Made by a program: the position numbers and the translations under genes
Part shown: one piece after another, positions 1-8,392 of the stretch
Layout: each line of letters opens with the position of its first letter
Numbering within the stretch: position 1 is the first letter of the stretch
Notes under the pieces: generated by a model
What the model saw: only the letters and a program-made list of their open reading frames with translations
What the model was told of the DNA's origin: nothing
The model's database searches: none
NCBI GenBank assembly: GCA_028704035.1
Contig: JAQVLS010000005.1
Span: 1 to 18,066, forward strand
DNA length: 18,066 nucleotides
Direction: 5' to 3'
DNA from: Desulfotomaculaceae bacterium
GTDB taxonomy: Bacteria; Bacillota; Desulfotomaculia; Desulfotomaculales; Pelotomaculaceae

Positions 1-1
1 C

Positions 2-1762
<1,761 letters not shown>

Positions 1763-1802
1763 AGAATCACCTGATTTTTACCGCCAAATAAAAAAACAGA
1801 CT

Positions 1803-1839
1803 AAAATAAACCACCCTTTATTCCGGGTGGTTTATTTTT
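1803..1839 (+). terminator. Intrinsic terminator after gyrB
   Basis: A perfect 14-bp inverted repeat (1803-1816 with 1825-1838, core ACCACCC/GGGTGGT) encloses an 8-base loop. The A-rich 5' edge and T-rich 3' edge would make it work in both directions. It lies 40 bases after the gyrB stop codon and should end the gyrB transcript. Confidence 0.9.
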
Positions 1840-1877
1840 AATGGTGTGATGTTGAAAACGTTTGCCTTTCCTACATA

Positions 1878-1905
1878 AAACCACTTCTTTCTAAAAAAGT
1901 GGTTT
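1878..1905. repeat. Second hairpin after gyrB
   Basis: A 9-bp inverted repeat, AAACCACTT (1878-1886) with AAGTGGTTT (1897-1905). The AACCAC/GTGGTT core is shared with the terminator 75 bases upstream, so it may be a duplicated or degenerate copy of it. No T-tract follows, so termination here is doubtful. Confidence 0.6.
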
Positions 1906-2264
1906 AGAATTTCAGATAGATTCTAATTATTAGTAAAAGCAAGTATTCAAGAGCCTGTACAAGACATACAGAGCTAGTTTCCAGATATTACCTGAGGGTG
2001 GATTTGCATCGGTATGGTAACATTTAAATTAAAACAGTTGCCATTATTTGTAAACGAAAGCGGGGGAGGGAGTTCCAGCAGTTAAGAGCACAGGGTTACT
2101 GTATTATTGCCGCAACAATCAAAGAGTCGGTAGTAGACAATTAAATATAGATTAGTCCAAGTTTAAGTGAAAGGGAGCTGAAAGCCTGCAATAAAACAAA
2201 TAGTAAGATTTGTAATAAATCCACCGTCCTTTTTCCAAAAAGATGACCAAGGAGGGGACAAGAA
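1906..2264. other. Spacer between gyrB and the 97-residue ORF
   Basis: About 360 bases of AT-rich sequence with no convincing ORF or RNA gene. I found no good sigma-A promoter for the downstream small gene. The best I could find are TAATAA-like -10 candidates around 2213 with no matching -35. A purine-rich run at 2061-2071 resembles a Shine-Dalgarno site but leads to no ORF of useful length. Confidence 0.5.
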
Positions 2265-2558
2265 ATGAAAACGATCACTGTCTATAGGCCGACAAGGACA
2301 AAAAAGGCAAAATCCCTGCTTCTTGTGGCGCTGCTCCTGGCAATGGCTTTTTTAGCCGGCGCTGTTACGGAAAAATCAGCCCACTTCCTGCAGGATGTTA
2401 TAGCGGCTGCGCCTGTTGCGCTTAATGAGTTGAAATCTTTTTTCCGGGAAAAAATTATATTCAAGGTGGGCACGATAGTCGAACAGGTTAAATGGTCAAC
2501 GGTAATCATAATTTCAATAATAATGCAGGGAGGATCTCACGTCATCAGGGGGCCTTAA
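2265..2558 (+). CDS. Small membrane protein of unknown function between gyrB and gyrA
   Basis: A 97-residue ORF that I do not recognise. It has a strong Shine-Dalgarno site (AAGGAGGGG, ending about 6 bases before the ATG), which argues that it is translated. The N-terminus is basic (MKTITVYRPTRTKKAK) and is followed by a hydrophobic stretch at about residues 18-35 (LLLVALLLAMAFLAGAV), an uncleaved signal anchor or signal peptide. A mixed, probably helical region follows, then a second hydrophobic patch near residues 78-88 (STVIIISIIM). The inside-positive rule would place the N-terminus in the cytoplasm. It is flanked by the gyrB terminator and by a 46-residue basic peptide gene that starts 32 bases downstream, so the two may be cotranscribed. 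No link to gyrase is visible beyond position. A function cannot be assigned. Confidence 0.7.
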   Translation: MKTITVYRPTRTKKAKSLLLVALLLAMAFLAGAVTEKSAHFLQDVIAAAPVALNELKSFFREKIIFKVGTIVEQVKWSTVIIISIIMQGGSHVIRGP

Positions 2559-2590
2559 AAATATAAAAATAGAGTGGGGGAGGTGTTTGG

Positions 2591-2731
2591 TTGGGGAAAA
2601 AAATAATTATTATCTCGCGGCGCTGGCCGCAGACATTACTGGGCAGGTTTGGGCAGAATTTGAAACTTGCCCCCCGGAAAACCGGTAGAAATATCTTTCG
2701 TACGTACGCCGATAAGAGAAAGACGGAATAA
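2591..2731 (+). CDS. Probable 46-residue basic peptide, TTG start
   Basis: This small gene starts with TTG at 2591, preceded 5 bases upstream by a very strong Shine-Dalgarno run (GGGGGAGGTG, 2576-2585), and ends in TAA at 2729-2731. The peptide begins MGKKIIIISRRWPQTLLGRF and has 13 Lys/Arg against two acidic residues, so it should be strongly basic. A cationic, partly amphipathic peptide could bind nucleic acid or membrane, but that is inference. It lies 32 bases after the 97-residue membrane protein gene and could be its operon partner. The strong ribosome site is the main evidence. Length, TTG start and lack of a recognised family keep confidence moderate. Confidence 0.45.
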   Translation: MGKKIIIISRRWPQTLLGRFGQNLKLAPRKTGRNIFRTYADKRKTE

Positions 2732-2951
2732 TAAAAAGATTTGAGGTGAGGTAGTTTGATTGCATGAAACCCTCCAGGTGTTATTAGGTCTGGAGGGGAA
2801 ACCGGGCTCCGGTACTGCCACAGCGGCTAATAGGCTGTAATTAACGGGGTTACTGCTCGACGCCCCGGGGTAGATCTGCCCTTATTTTAAGCTGTGCCGC
2901 AAAAAGGCAGTTATAAAAACGCAGGTTCATATTTTAATAAAGGAGAATTTG
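2732..2951. other. Hairpin-rich spacer upstream of gyrA
   Basis: No gene longer than a few codons is seen. A Shine-Dalgarno-like GAGGTGAGGT (2743-2752) precedes a 7-codon reading frame at 2764. Next comes an 8-bp hairpin, CCCTCCAG (2770-2777) with CTGGAGGG (2790-2797), then GC-rich stretches able to fold (GGGG near 2846 against CCCC near 2863-2866). It might be a structured RNA, but I could match it to no known riboswitch family. Confidence 0.4.
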
Positions 2952-2979
2952 AGCGGGCTGAAGAAGCCTGCTTTTTTTC
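2952..2979 (+). terminator. Intrinsic terminator before the gyrA promoter
   Basis: AGCGGGCT (2952-2959) pairs with AGCCTGCT (2965-2972), with one G-U pair and a 5-base loop, and is followed directly by a run of seven T. It would end any transcript from the small-gene region before gyrA, so gyrA depends on its own promoter just downstream. Confidence 0.85.
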
Positions 2980-3005
2980 ACCAGGAGTAGTAGTTTAGTC
3001 ATAAA

Positions 3006-3034
3006 TTGCATTTGTACGTTTATTTTGGTATAAT
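3006..3034 (+). promoter_or_regulatory. Sigma-A promoter of gyrA, extended -10
   Basis: TTGCAT (3006-3011), a 17-base spacer and a perfect TATAAT (3029-3034) preceded by TGG, an extended -10. Transcription should begin near 3041, giving a leader of about 26 bases to the TTG start at 3067. The position right after a terminator supports it. Confidence 0.88.
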
Positions 3035-3066
3035 TCCCCTGGTAGTTTGATGTGGAGGTGACCAAC

Positions 3067-5493
3067 TTGCCGTCTTCAACCGGTAAAGTGGTTCCGCTTG
3101 ATATAAATGTAGAAATGAAAAACTCCTACCTGGATTACGCCATGAGCGTTATTGTGGCACGGGCTCTGCCGGACGTAAGGGACGGCTTAAAACCTGTACA
3201 TCGCCGTATTCTTTATGCCATGCATTCCCTTGGCCTGACGGCGGATAAGCCTCACCGCAAATCCGCCTATATAGTAGGTGAGGTCCTAGCCAAGTATCAC
3301 CCGCACGGTGATTCTTCCGTGTATGACGCGCTGGTTCGGCTGGCCCAGGATTTTTCCAGCCGCTACCCCCTGGTGGACGGACACGGCAACTTTGGCTCTG
3401 TAGACGGGGACTCAGCGGCAGCCATGCGGTATACGGAAACGCGTATGGCTAAAATAACCAAGGAAATGCTGGTGGATATAGAAAAAGAAACAGTTGATTT
3501 TATCCCCAACTACGATGATAAGAACGAGGAACCAACAGTTCTGCCATCCCGTATACCAAACCTGCTTATTAACGGGTCGGCCGGCATAGCTGTGGGTATG
3601 GCTACCAATATTCCACCCCATAACCTGGGCGAAGTAATAGACGGAATTATTATGTTGATTGACAAACCAGAGGTGGAAATTAAAGATATCATGACTGTGA
3701 TCAAAGGACCTGATTTTCCCACCGGCGGCAAAATCATGGGACGGGAAGGTATCTGGAACGCCTACCACACCGGTAGAGGAACTATCAAGGTGCGTGCCCA
3801 GACAATGATCGAAAAAACAGGCACGGGTAGAAATTGTATCATTGTTAATGAAATACCCTATCAGGTCAACAAAGCCCGGTTAATCGAGAAAATAGCAGAC
3901 CTGGTAAAAGATAAGAAAATTGATGGCATCAGCGATCTACGGGATGAATCGGACCGGCGCGGGATGAGGATTATGATTGAACTCAAGCGGGATGCGAACC
4001 CGCAGGTGCTCCTGAACCAGCTTTACAAGCACACCCAGATGCAGGACAGCTTCGGTGTAAACATGCTGGCTCTGGTAGATGGACAGCCCCGGGTTTTAAA
4101 CCTGAAGCAGATTCTGTTTTACTACCTGGAACACCAAAAAGATGTGATAGTCAGGCGCACCCGCTTTGAACTGAGGAAGGCGGAGGAGCGCGCACATATT
4201 TTAGAAGGACTGCGCATAGCCATCGCTTACCTGGACGAGGTCATAAGAATTATCAGGGCGTCCCGTACCACCGATCTGGCGAAAAAAGCTTTATGCGAAA
4301 AATTTGATCTGTCAGGCAAACAGGCCGAGGCTATTGTCGAAATGCGCCTCCGCCAGTTAACCGGCCTGGAGCTTGAAAAGCTTGAGAAGGAATACAATGA
4401 GCTCGTGGGCCGGATCGCTTACCTGCGCGGCATTCTGGCCAGTGAGAAGAAGATCCTTGAAATTATAAAGAAAGAACTTTTAGTTATTAAGAAAAAATTT
4501 GAAGACCCGCGGCGCTCCTTCATATCGGATGAAGAGGTAGCATTGGGGATCGAGGATCTGATTCCGGAAGAGGACGTCGTAATTACAATAACCAACCAGG
4601 GCTACATAAAGAGAATTCCCCTGGATACTTACAGAAACCAGCGCAGGGGCGGCCGCGGCGTGATGGCTATGGGTACCAAGACGGAAGATTTCTTGCGGCA
4701 CCTCTTTGTGACTACAACCCATCACTTTTTCCTGTTTTTCACCAACCGGGGCAAGGTATTTCGCCTAAAAGTACATGAAATACCCGAAGCCGGGCGGCAG
4801 GCCAAGGGCACTGCGATCGTTAACCTGCTTTATATTGACGGCGATGAAAAAGTTACGGCGGTAATCCCGATCAAAGAATTTGACCCTGAACAATACCTGT
4901 TAATGGGCACCCGGCACGGCCTGGTCAAAAAAACATCCCTAGATCAGTATGACAGCTCCCGGCGGGACGGCATTATAGCCATCTTCCTAAATAAGGAAGA
5001 TCAGCTTGTTGATGTAAAACTTACCAACGGAGAAGAGCAAGTAGTGCTGGCGACTAAGAAAGGGCAGGCAATTCGTTTCTCAGAGGAGCAGGTGCGCCCG
5101 ATGGGCCGCAATACACGCGGTGTAAAAGGAATTAAGCTGGCGGCCAATGACGTGGTTGTAGGTATGGAGATCGTGCGGCCTAAAGCATATTTGCTCACGG
5201 TAACTGCCAACGGATTTGGCAAACGGACCCTGCTTACCGCGTACCGCGCCCAGATCAGGGGCGGCAAAGGTGTTATTAACATCAAAGTGAATAAGAGGAA
5301 CGGTCTTGTTGTGGCTGTACAGGTGGTTAAAAACGATGAGGAAATTATGATGGTCAGCTCTGAAGGGATAGCGATCAGATTCGGCGCCGAGAATATCTCT
5401 AAAATTGGCCGGGCTACCCAGGGTGTTACCCTGATGAAGCTTGATCAGGGTGATACAGTGGTGGCGGTAGCCAGAGTACATTTAGACGAATAA
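3067..5493 (+). CDS. gyrA: DNA gyrase subunit A
   Basis: Breakage-reunion subunit of DNA gyrase. I place the start at TTG 3067, giving 808 residues, because GGAGGTG (3054-3060) sits 6 bases upstream. The upstream in-frame GTG at 3052 overlaps that ribosome site and has none of its own. With this start the active tyrosine in AMRYTE is Tyr122 and the quinolone-region residues are Ser83 and Asp87, the same numbering as E. coli GyrA. The winged-helix and tower domains are followed by coiled-coil helices and a C-terminal beta-pinwheel with a GyrA box QRRGGRG at residues 525-531, which identifies gyrase rather than topoisomerase IV ParC. Ser83 and Asp87 are the quinolone-sensitive residues. The gene has its own promoter and is not coupled to gyrB. 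Confidence 0.98.
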   Translation: MPSSTGKVVPLDINVEMKNSYLDYAMSVIVARALPDVRDGLKPVHRRILYAMHSLGLTADKPHRKSAYIVGEVLAKYHPHGDSSVYDALVRLAQDFSSRYPLVDGHGNFGSVDGDSAAAMRYTETRMAKITKEMLVDIEKETVDFIPNYDDKNEEPTVLPSRIPNLLINGSAGIAVGMATNIPPHNLGEVIDGIIMLIDKPEVEIKDIMTVIKGPDFPTGGKIMGREGIWNAYHTGRGTIKVRAQTMIEKTGTGRNCIIVNEIPYQVNKARLIEKIADLVKDKKIDGISDLRDESDRRGMRIMIELKRDANPQVLLNQLYKHTQMQDSFGVNMLALVDGQPRVLNLKQILFYYLEHQKDVIVRRTRFELRKAEERAHILEGLRIAIAYLDEVIRIIRASRTTDLAKKALCEKFDLSGKQAEAIVEMRLRQLTGLELEKLEKEYNELVGRIAYLRGILASEKKILEIIKKELLVIKKKFEDPRRSFISDEEVALGIEDLIPEEDVVITITNQGYIKRIPLDTYRNQRRGGRGVMAMGTKTEDFLRHLFVTTTHHFFLFFTNRGKVFRLKVHEIPEAGRQAKGTAIVNLLYIDGDEKVTAVIPIKEFDPEQYLLMGTRHGLVKKTSLDQYDSSRRDGIIAIFLNKEDQLVDVKLTNGEEQVVLATKKGQAIRFSEEQVRPMGRNTRGVKGIKLAANDVVVGMEIVRPKAYLLTVTANGFGKRTLLTAYRAQIRGGKGVINIKVNKRNGLVVAVQVVKNDEEIMMVSSEGIAIRFGAENISKIGRATQGVTLMKLDQGDTVVAVARVHLDE

Positions 5494-5763
5494 ACACACC
5501 TCATTGACGGGTATTGCATTACCATATTATTCTGTGATAAACGAAGGTTGGCAGAGTTTATTTTAATATTTCACCCTTAAATCATAGAAATGAGGGTATG
5601 CCCTTATTGACATGTTATGTTATTATTTACATATATTAACATTAATAATTAAGAATATTTGTCCTGAACATTTCTTTATTGTTTAGCGTCGGCGGGTCTT
5701 ATGAAAAAGACGCTTTACTATGTTAAGGCTTTTAAGAATAATAACGAATGTGAATGTCATGCT
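5494..5763. other. AT-rich spacer between gyrA and the pdxS terminator
   Basis: This spacer holds a short inverted repeat AGGG/CCCT at 5593-5604, then TTGACA at 5607-5612, a perfect -35 with only poor -10 candidates (CATATA at 17 bases, TATATT at 19). A 6-bp inverted repeat AGCGTC (5685-5690)/GACGCT (5709-5714) overlaps an alternative hairpin GTCTT (5696-5700)/AAGAC (5707-5711). A 23-codon reading frame begins at 5701 (see findings). No clear terminator lies directly after gyrA. Confidence 0.5.
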
Positions 5764-5785
5764 AACGCCTAAACGGCGTTTTTTT
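5764..5785 (+). terminator. Intrinsic terminator upstream of pdxS
   Basis: AACGCC (5764-5769), a 5-base loop and GGCGTT (5775-5780) run into seven T. It is probably the terminator for transcripts coming from gyrA, or from a promoter near 5607. The pdxS promoter begins about 20 bases further on. Confidence 0.82.
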
Positions 5786-5803
5786 GTATGACTCCGGATT
5801 TAC

Positions 5804-5832
5804 TTGTTTTTGCATATAAATTGTTATAAAAT
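5804..5832 (+). promoter_or_regulatory. Candidate sigma-A promoter of pdxS
   Basis: TTGTTT (5804-5809), a 17-base spacer and TAAAAT (5827-5832). An overlapping TATAAA at 5825 is an alternative -10. It lies between a terminator and the pdxS start, with an expected leader of about 30 bases. Confidence 0.65.
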
Positions 5833-5871
5833 AATTTGGTAGTTAAAAGGACTTGATTGGAGGCATTTTTC

Positions 5872-6756
5872 GTGGTTGAAAAGGGAACCTGGTCTATAAA
5901 AAAAGGCCTTGCGGAAACGTTAAAGGGCGGCGTGATCATGGATGTCACAAATCCCGAGCAGGCTAAGATAGCGGAAGAGGCAGGGGCTTGCGCTGTAATG
6001 GCTTTGGAACGGGTTCCGGCGGATATCAGGGCTGCCGGAGGTGTGGCCAGGATGGCCGACCCCACTATAATTACACGTATTATGGAGTCCGTTACAATTC
6101 CTGTAATGGCTAAAGCCCGCATCGGCCATTTTGTTGAAGCCCGGATTTTGGAAGCGCTGGGTGTGGACTGTGTTGACGAAAGTGAAGTACTAACGCCGGC
6201 GGATGAAAACTTCCACATAGATAAAAATTCCTTCAATGTGCCGTTTGTTTGCGGCGCCCGCAATTTGGGCGAGGCGCTCAGGCGCATTGGCGAGGGAGCG
6301 GCAATGATTAGGACCAAAGGGGAGCCCGGCACCGGAAACGTGGTTGAGGCTGTAAGGCATATTAGAATGGTGATGGGAGAGATCAGGCGCGTGCAAAATC
6401 TGCCGCGAGAGGAATTAATGTCAGCGGCGAGGGAAATGGGGGCGCCGTATCACCTGTTATTGGAGGTAGCGGAATCCGGGAGTCTGCCGGTGGTAAACTT
6501 TGCCGCCGGAGGCATAGCCACTCCCGCCGACGCGGCCTTAATGATGAACCTGGGATGCGATGGCATCTTTGTCGGGTCCGGTATATTCAAGTCAAAAGAT
6601 CCCGCCGCCAGGGCAAAAGCTATAGTTGCGGCCACCACTCACTATAACGACCCGCAAATCCTGGCGGAGATCTCCAAAAATCTGGGCGAGGCCATGCCCG
6701 GTCTGGAAATACAAACTATCGCTCCTGAACAAAGAATGCAGGACCGGGGCTGGTAA
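5872..6756 (+). CDS. pdxS: Pyridoxal 5'-phosphate synthase subunit PdxS
   Basis: TIM-barrel synthase of the DXP-independent vitamin B6 route. It makes PLP from ribose 5-phosphate, glyceraldehyde 3-phosphate and ammonia supplied by the glutaminase PdxT, and works as a dodecamer in the cytoplasm. I choose GTG 5872 (GGAGG at 5859-5863, 8-base spacing) over the in-frame TTG 5857, which overlaps the ribosome site. This gives 294 residues, the usual family length. With that start the known catalytic residues fall at their usual numbers: Asp24 in MDVTN, Lys81 in MAKARIGHF and Lys149 in [10 protein letters not shown]. The phosphate-binding GxGIF-type segment near FVGSGIF is also present. PdxT does not follow, as it often does in Firmicutes. 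The next gene is a PLP-dependent aminotransferase behind its own T-box. Confidence 0.98.
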   Translation: MVEKGTWSIKKGLAETLKGGVIMDVTNPEQAKIAEEAGACAVMALERVPADIRAAGGVARMADPTIITRIMESVTIPVMAKARIGHFVEARILEALGVDCVDESEVLTPADENFHIDKNSFNVPFVCGARNLGEALRRIGEGAAMIRTKGEPGTGNVVEAVRHIRMVMGEIRRVQNLPREELMSAAREMGAPYHLLLEVAESGSLPVVNFAAGGIATPADAALMMNLGCDGIFVGSGIFKSKDPAARAKAIVAATTHYNDPQILAEISKNLGEAMPGLEIQTIAPEQRMQDRGW

Positions 6757-6891
6757 TCCGGAAGTCGGTCGTCAGAAAGTCGGGAAAAAGATATTAGCAC
6801 AGGTTTAACAAGGTTTTAAGGATTATCAGGATTAAAATAGATCAGCTATGTTTTTGTAATATTTGGAATAGCGTGGATTTATATTTAGCTC

Positions 6892-6920
6892 TTGCAAATT
6901 ATTGTCGAGTGTAGTAGTAT
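6892..6920 (+). promoter_or_regulatory. Candidate promoter of the T-box leader and ser operon
   Basis: TTGCAA (6892-6897), 17 bases, TAGTAT (6915-6920). Transcription would start near 6927, about 25 bases before the base of T-box stem I. A TTGACA at 6938 lies too close to stem I to be a working -35 for the complete leader. Confidence 0.55.
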
Positions 6921-6950
6921 TTTAAACATATTTAATTTTGACATACTAAC

Positions 6951-7190
6951 CCGGTGAAGGGGTAAAGTAATCTGCCGAAATTTTCAGAGAGCCGGTGGTA
7001 GCTGCAAACCGGCAATTTCGTCAGGACGAAAGGCTCCCCTGAGGGGGTCCGCTGAAAGCAGCAGTAGGCGGGCACGGGCGGTTCCCGTTATCACATACTC
7101 GAGAGGACCGGATAATATCCGGTCAACAAGGGTGGCACCGCGGGAGAAAAACCTCTCGTCCCTGTATAATTTTACAGAGACGGGGGGTTT
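6951..7190 (+). ncRNA. T-box riboswitch, serine-type by context
   Basis: A tRNA-sensing transcription attenuator that reads uncharged tRNA. Seen: the T-box AGGGTGGCACCGCGG at 7129-7143. The antiterminator pairs AGGG (7129-7132) with CCCT (7160-7163) and GCGGGAG with CTCTCGT around the UGGCACC bulge. UGGC is complementary to a GCCA tRNA end, that is discriminator G, as in tRNA-Ser. Stem I has GGGG (6959-6962)/CCCC (7036-7039), an AGTA loop-E motif at 6966-6969, the helix CGAAATT/AATTTCG, an AGAGAG bulge and a GCCGG/CCGGC distal stem. Stem III is GACCGGAT/ATCCGGTC at 7106-7124. A UCA triplet at 7021-7023, followed by G, is the best serine specifier and would pair with anticodon UGA. GAC at 7025-7027 is a rival reading. 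The downstream genes favour serine. Confidence 0.93.
7150..7190 (+). terminator. Regulated terminator of the T-box leader
   Basis: AACCTCTCGTC-CTGTA (7150-7166) pairs with TACAG-GACGGGGGGTT (7173-7189) through one mismatch and G-U pairs, then TTTAAATAATTT follows. It shares CTCTCGTCCCT with the antiterminator, so the two folds exclude each other, which is the expected T-box switch. Confidence 0.85.
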
Positions 7191-7219
7191 AAATAATTTA
7201 AGGTGATTTTTTTATTTTA

Positions 7220-8386
7220 ATGAAAGGGGATATTAAAAAATTGCAGGATAAACAATATTTAATGATACCGGGACCGACACCTGTGCCTCCGGTGGTGACA
7301 GCAGCCATGTCGATGCCGATCATCGGGCACCGGACGGAAAATTTTGCCCAGATGCATGAACAGATAGTGAAAAAGGTGCAAAAGGTTTTTCAGACTAAAA
7401 ACGACCTCTTTATAATTACAAATACCGGCACCGGCGCTCTGGAGATGGCCATCGCCAATACCGTAAACCCCGGAGACAAGGTTCTGGCTCTGATCACCGG
7501 TAATTTTGGCGAGAGGTTTACCAACATCGCCAAGGCTTACGGCGGCGATGTGATAGAGGTGAACTTCGGCTACGGCAATGATGTGAATTTGAATGTGGTC
7601 AAGGGGGAAATGGAGAAGAACCCCGACATTAAGGTTGTCCTGGCCACTCAGAACGAAACGTCTACCGGTGTCTGCAACGATATAGAGGGTATCGGCGCTC
7701 TGGTGGCAAAAACCCCTGCGCTGCTACTGGTAGACGGTGTCAGCGGTGTGGGCGGCATAGAAATAAAAATGGACGAGTGGGGCATCGACATGCTCTGCAC
7801 GGCTTCCCAGAAGGCATTTATGCTGCCGCCCGGCCTAGCTATGGTAAGTGTCAGCGACAAGGCCTGGGAAGTTTCGAACAAAAACAAATCTCCTCGTTTT
7901 TATTTCAGTCTGCCGGCTTTCAAAAAAGTCTATGATAAATGGAATACGGCTTATACACCATCTGTATCGTTGTTCTACGGACTTAACGCGTCACTGGACA
8001 TGATGCTGGCCGAGGGGTTGGAGAATGTATACGAGCGCCACGCCATTTTAGCCAGGGCTACCCGGGCGGCTGTTAGGGCACTGGGATTAAAGCTCCTGGC
8101 GGAGGACCGCTGTGCGTCGAACGTGCTGACTGGAGTGTGGGGCCCGGAAAACATTGGCGCGGATGAACTGCGCAAAATCATCAAGAACAATTACGGAGTG
8201 ACTTTTGCCGGCGGGCAGGGCCCGGTCAAGGGTAAAATATTCCGTATTGCCCACATGGGATTCTGCGACAAAATGGACGTCGTGATCGCGGTAAGCGCTC
8301 TTGAAATGGGTCTGGCGCAGGCCGGCTATCCCGTGGAGCTGGGAGTTGGCGTGAAAGCAGCCCAGGAAGTATTTTTAGGGAGGTAA
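7220..8386 (+). CDS. Class V PLP aminotransferase, probable serine-pathway transaminase
   Basis: Fold-type I, class V aminotransferase of the serine-glyoxylate/alanine-glyoxylate aminotransferase group (SPT/PucG-like; relatives are sometimes annotated as soluble hydrogenase small subunit). The N-terminus IPGPTPVPP is typical, as are NTGTGALEMAI for PLP phosphate binding, LLVDGVSGVGG with the PLP-ring Asp, and TASQKAF with the Schiff-base Lys198. Length is 388 residues with ATG 7220 (AGGTG 14 bases upstream, rather far). TTG 7241, with AAGGGG 11 bases upstream, is a possible alternative start. It is the first gene after a serine-type T-box, and its stop codon lies next to the serA ribosome site. 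The inferred role is conversion of 3-phosphohydroxypyruvate to phosphoserine in place of classical SerC. A serine-pyruvate or alanine-glyoxylate activity remains possible. Confidence 0.9.
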   Translation: MKGDIKKLQDKQYLMIPGPTPVPPVVTAAMSMPIIGHRTENFAQMHEQIVKKVQKVFQTKNDLFIITNTGTGALEMAIANTVNPGDKVLALITGNFGERFTNIAKAYGGDVIEVNFGYGNDVNLNVVKGEMEKNPDIKVVLATQNETSTGVCNDIEGIGALVAKTPALLLVDGVSGVGGIEIKMDEWGIDMLCTASQKAFMLPPGLAMVSVSDKAWEVSNKNKSPRFYFSLPAFKKVYDKWNTAYTPSVSLFYGLNASLDMMLAEGLENVYERHAILARATRAAVRALGLKLLAEDRCASNVLTGVWGPENIGADELRKIIKNNYGVTFAGGQGPVKGKIFRIAHMGFCDKMDVVIAVSALEMGLAQAGYPVELGVGVKAAQEVFLGR

Positions 8387-8392
8387 TTGTTG

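Noticed and set aside
2770..2866. Resemblance to a cobalamin or c-di-AMP riboswitch (GGGGAAACCGG, CCACAGCGGCTAA)
   Set aside because: The motif order does not fit either consensus, key conserved blocks are missing, and a terminator plus new promoter separate it from gyrA.
2949..2990. 14-codon TTG frame across the pre-gyrA terminator, with AAAGGAG upstream
   Set aside because: The frame coincides with the hairpin and T-run, which explain the sequence fully. Too short to support by itself.
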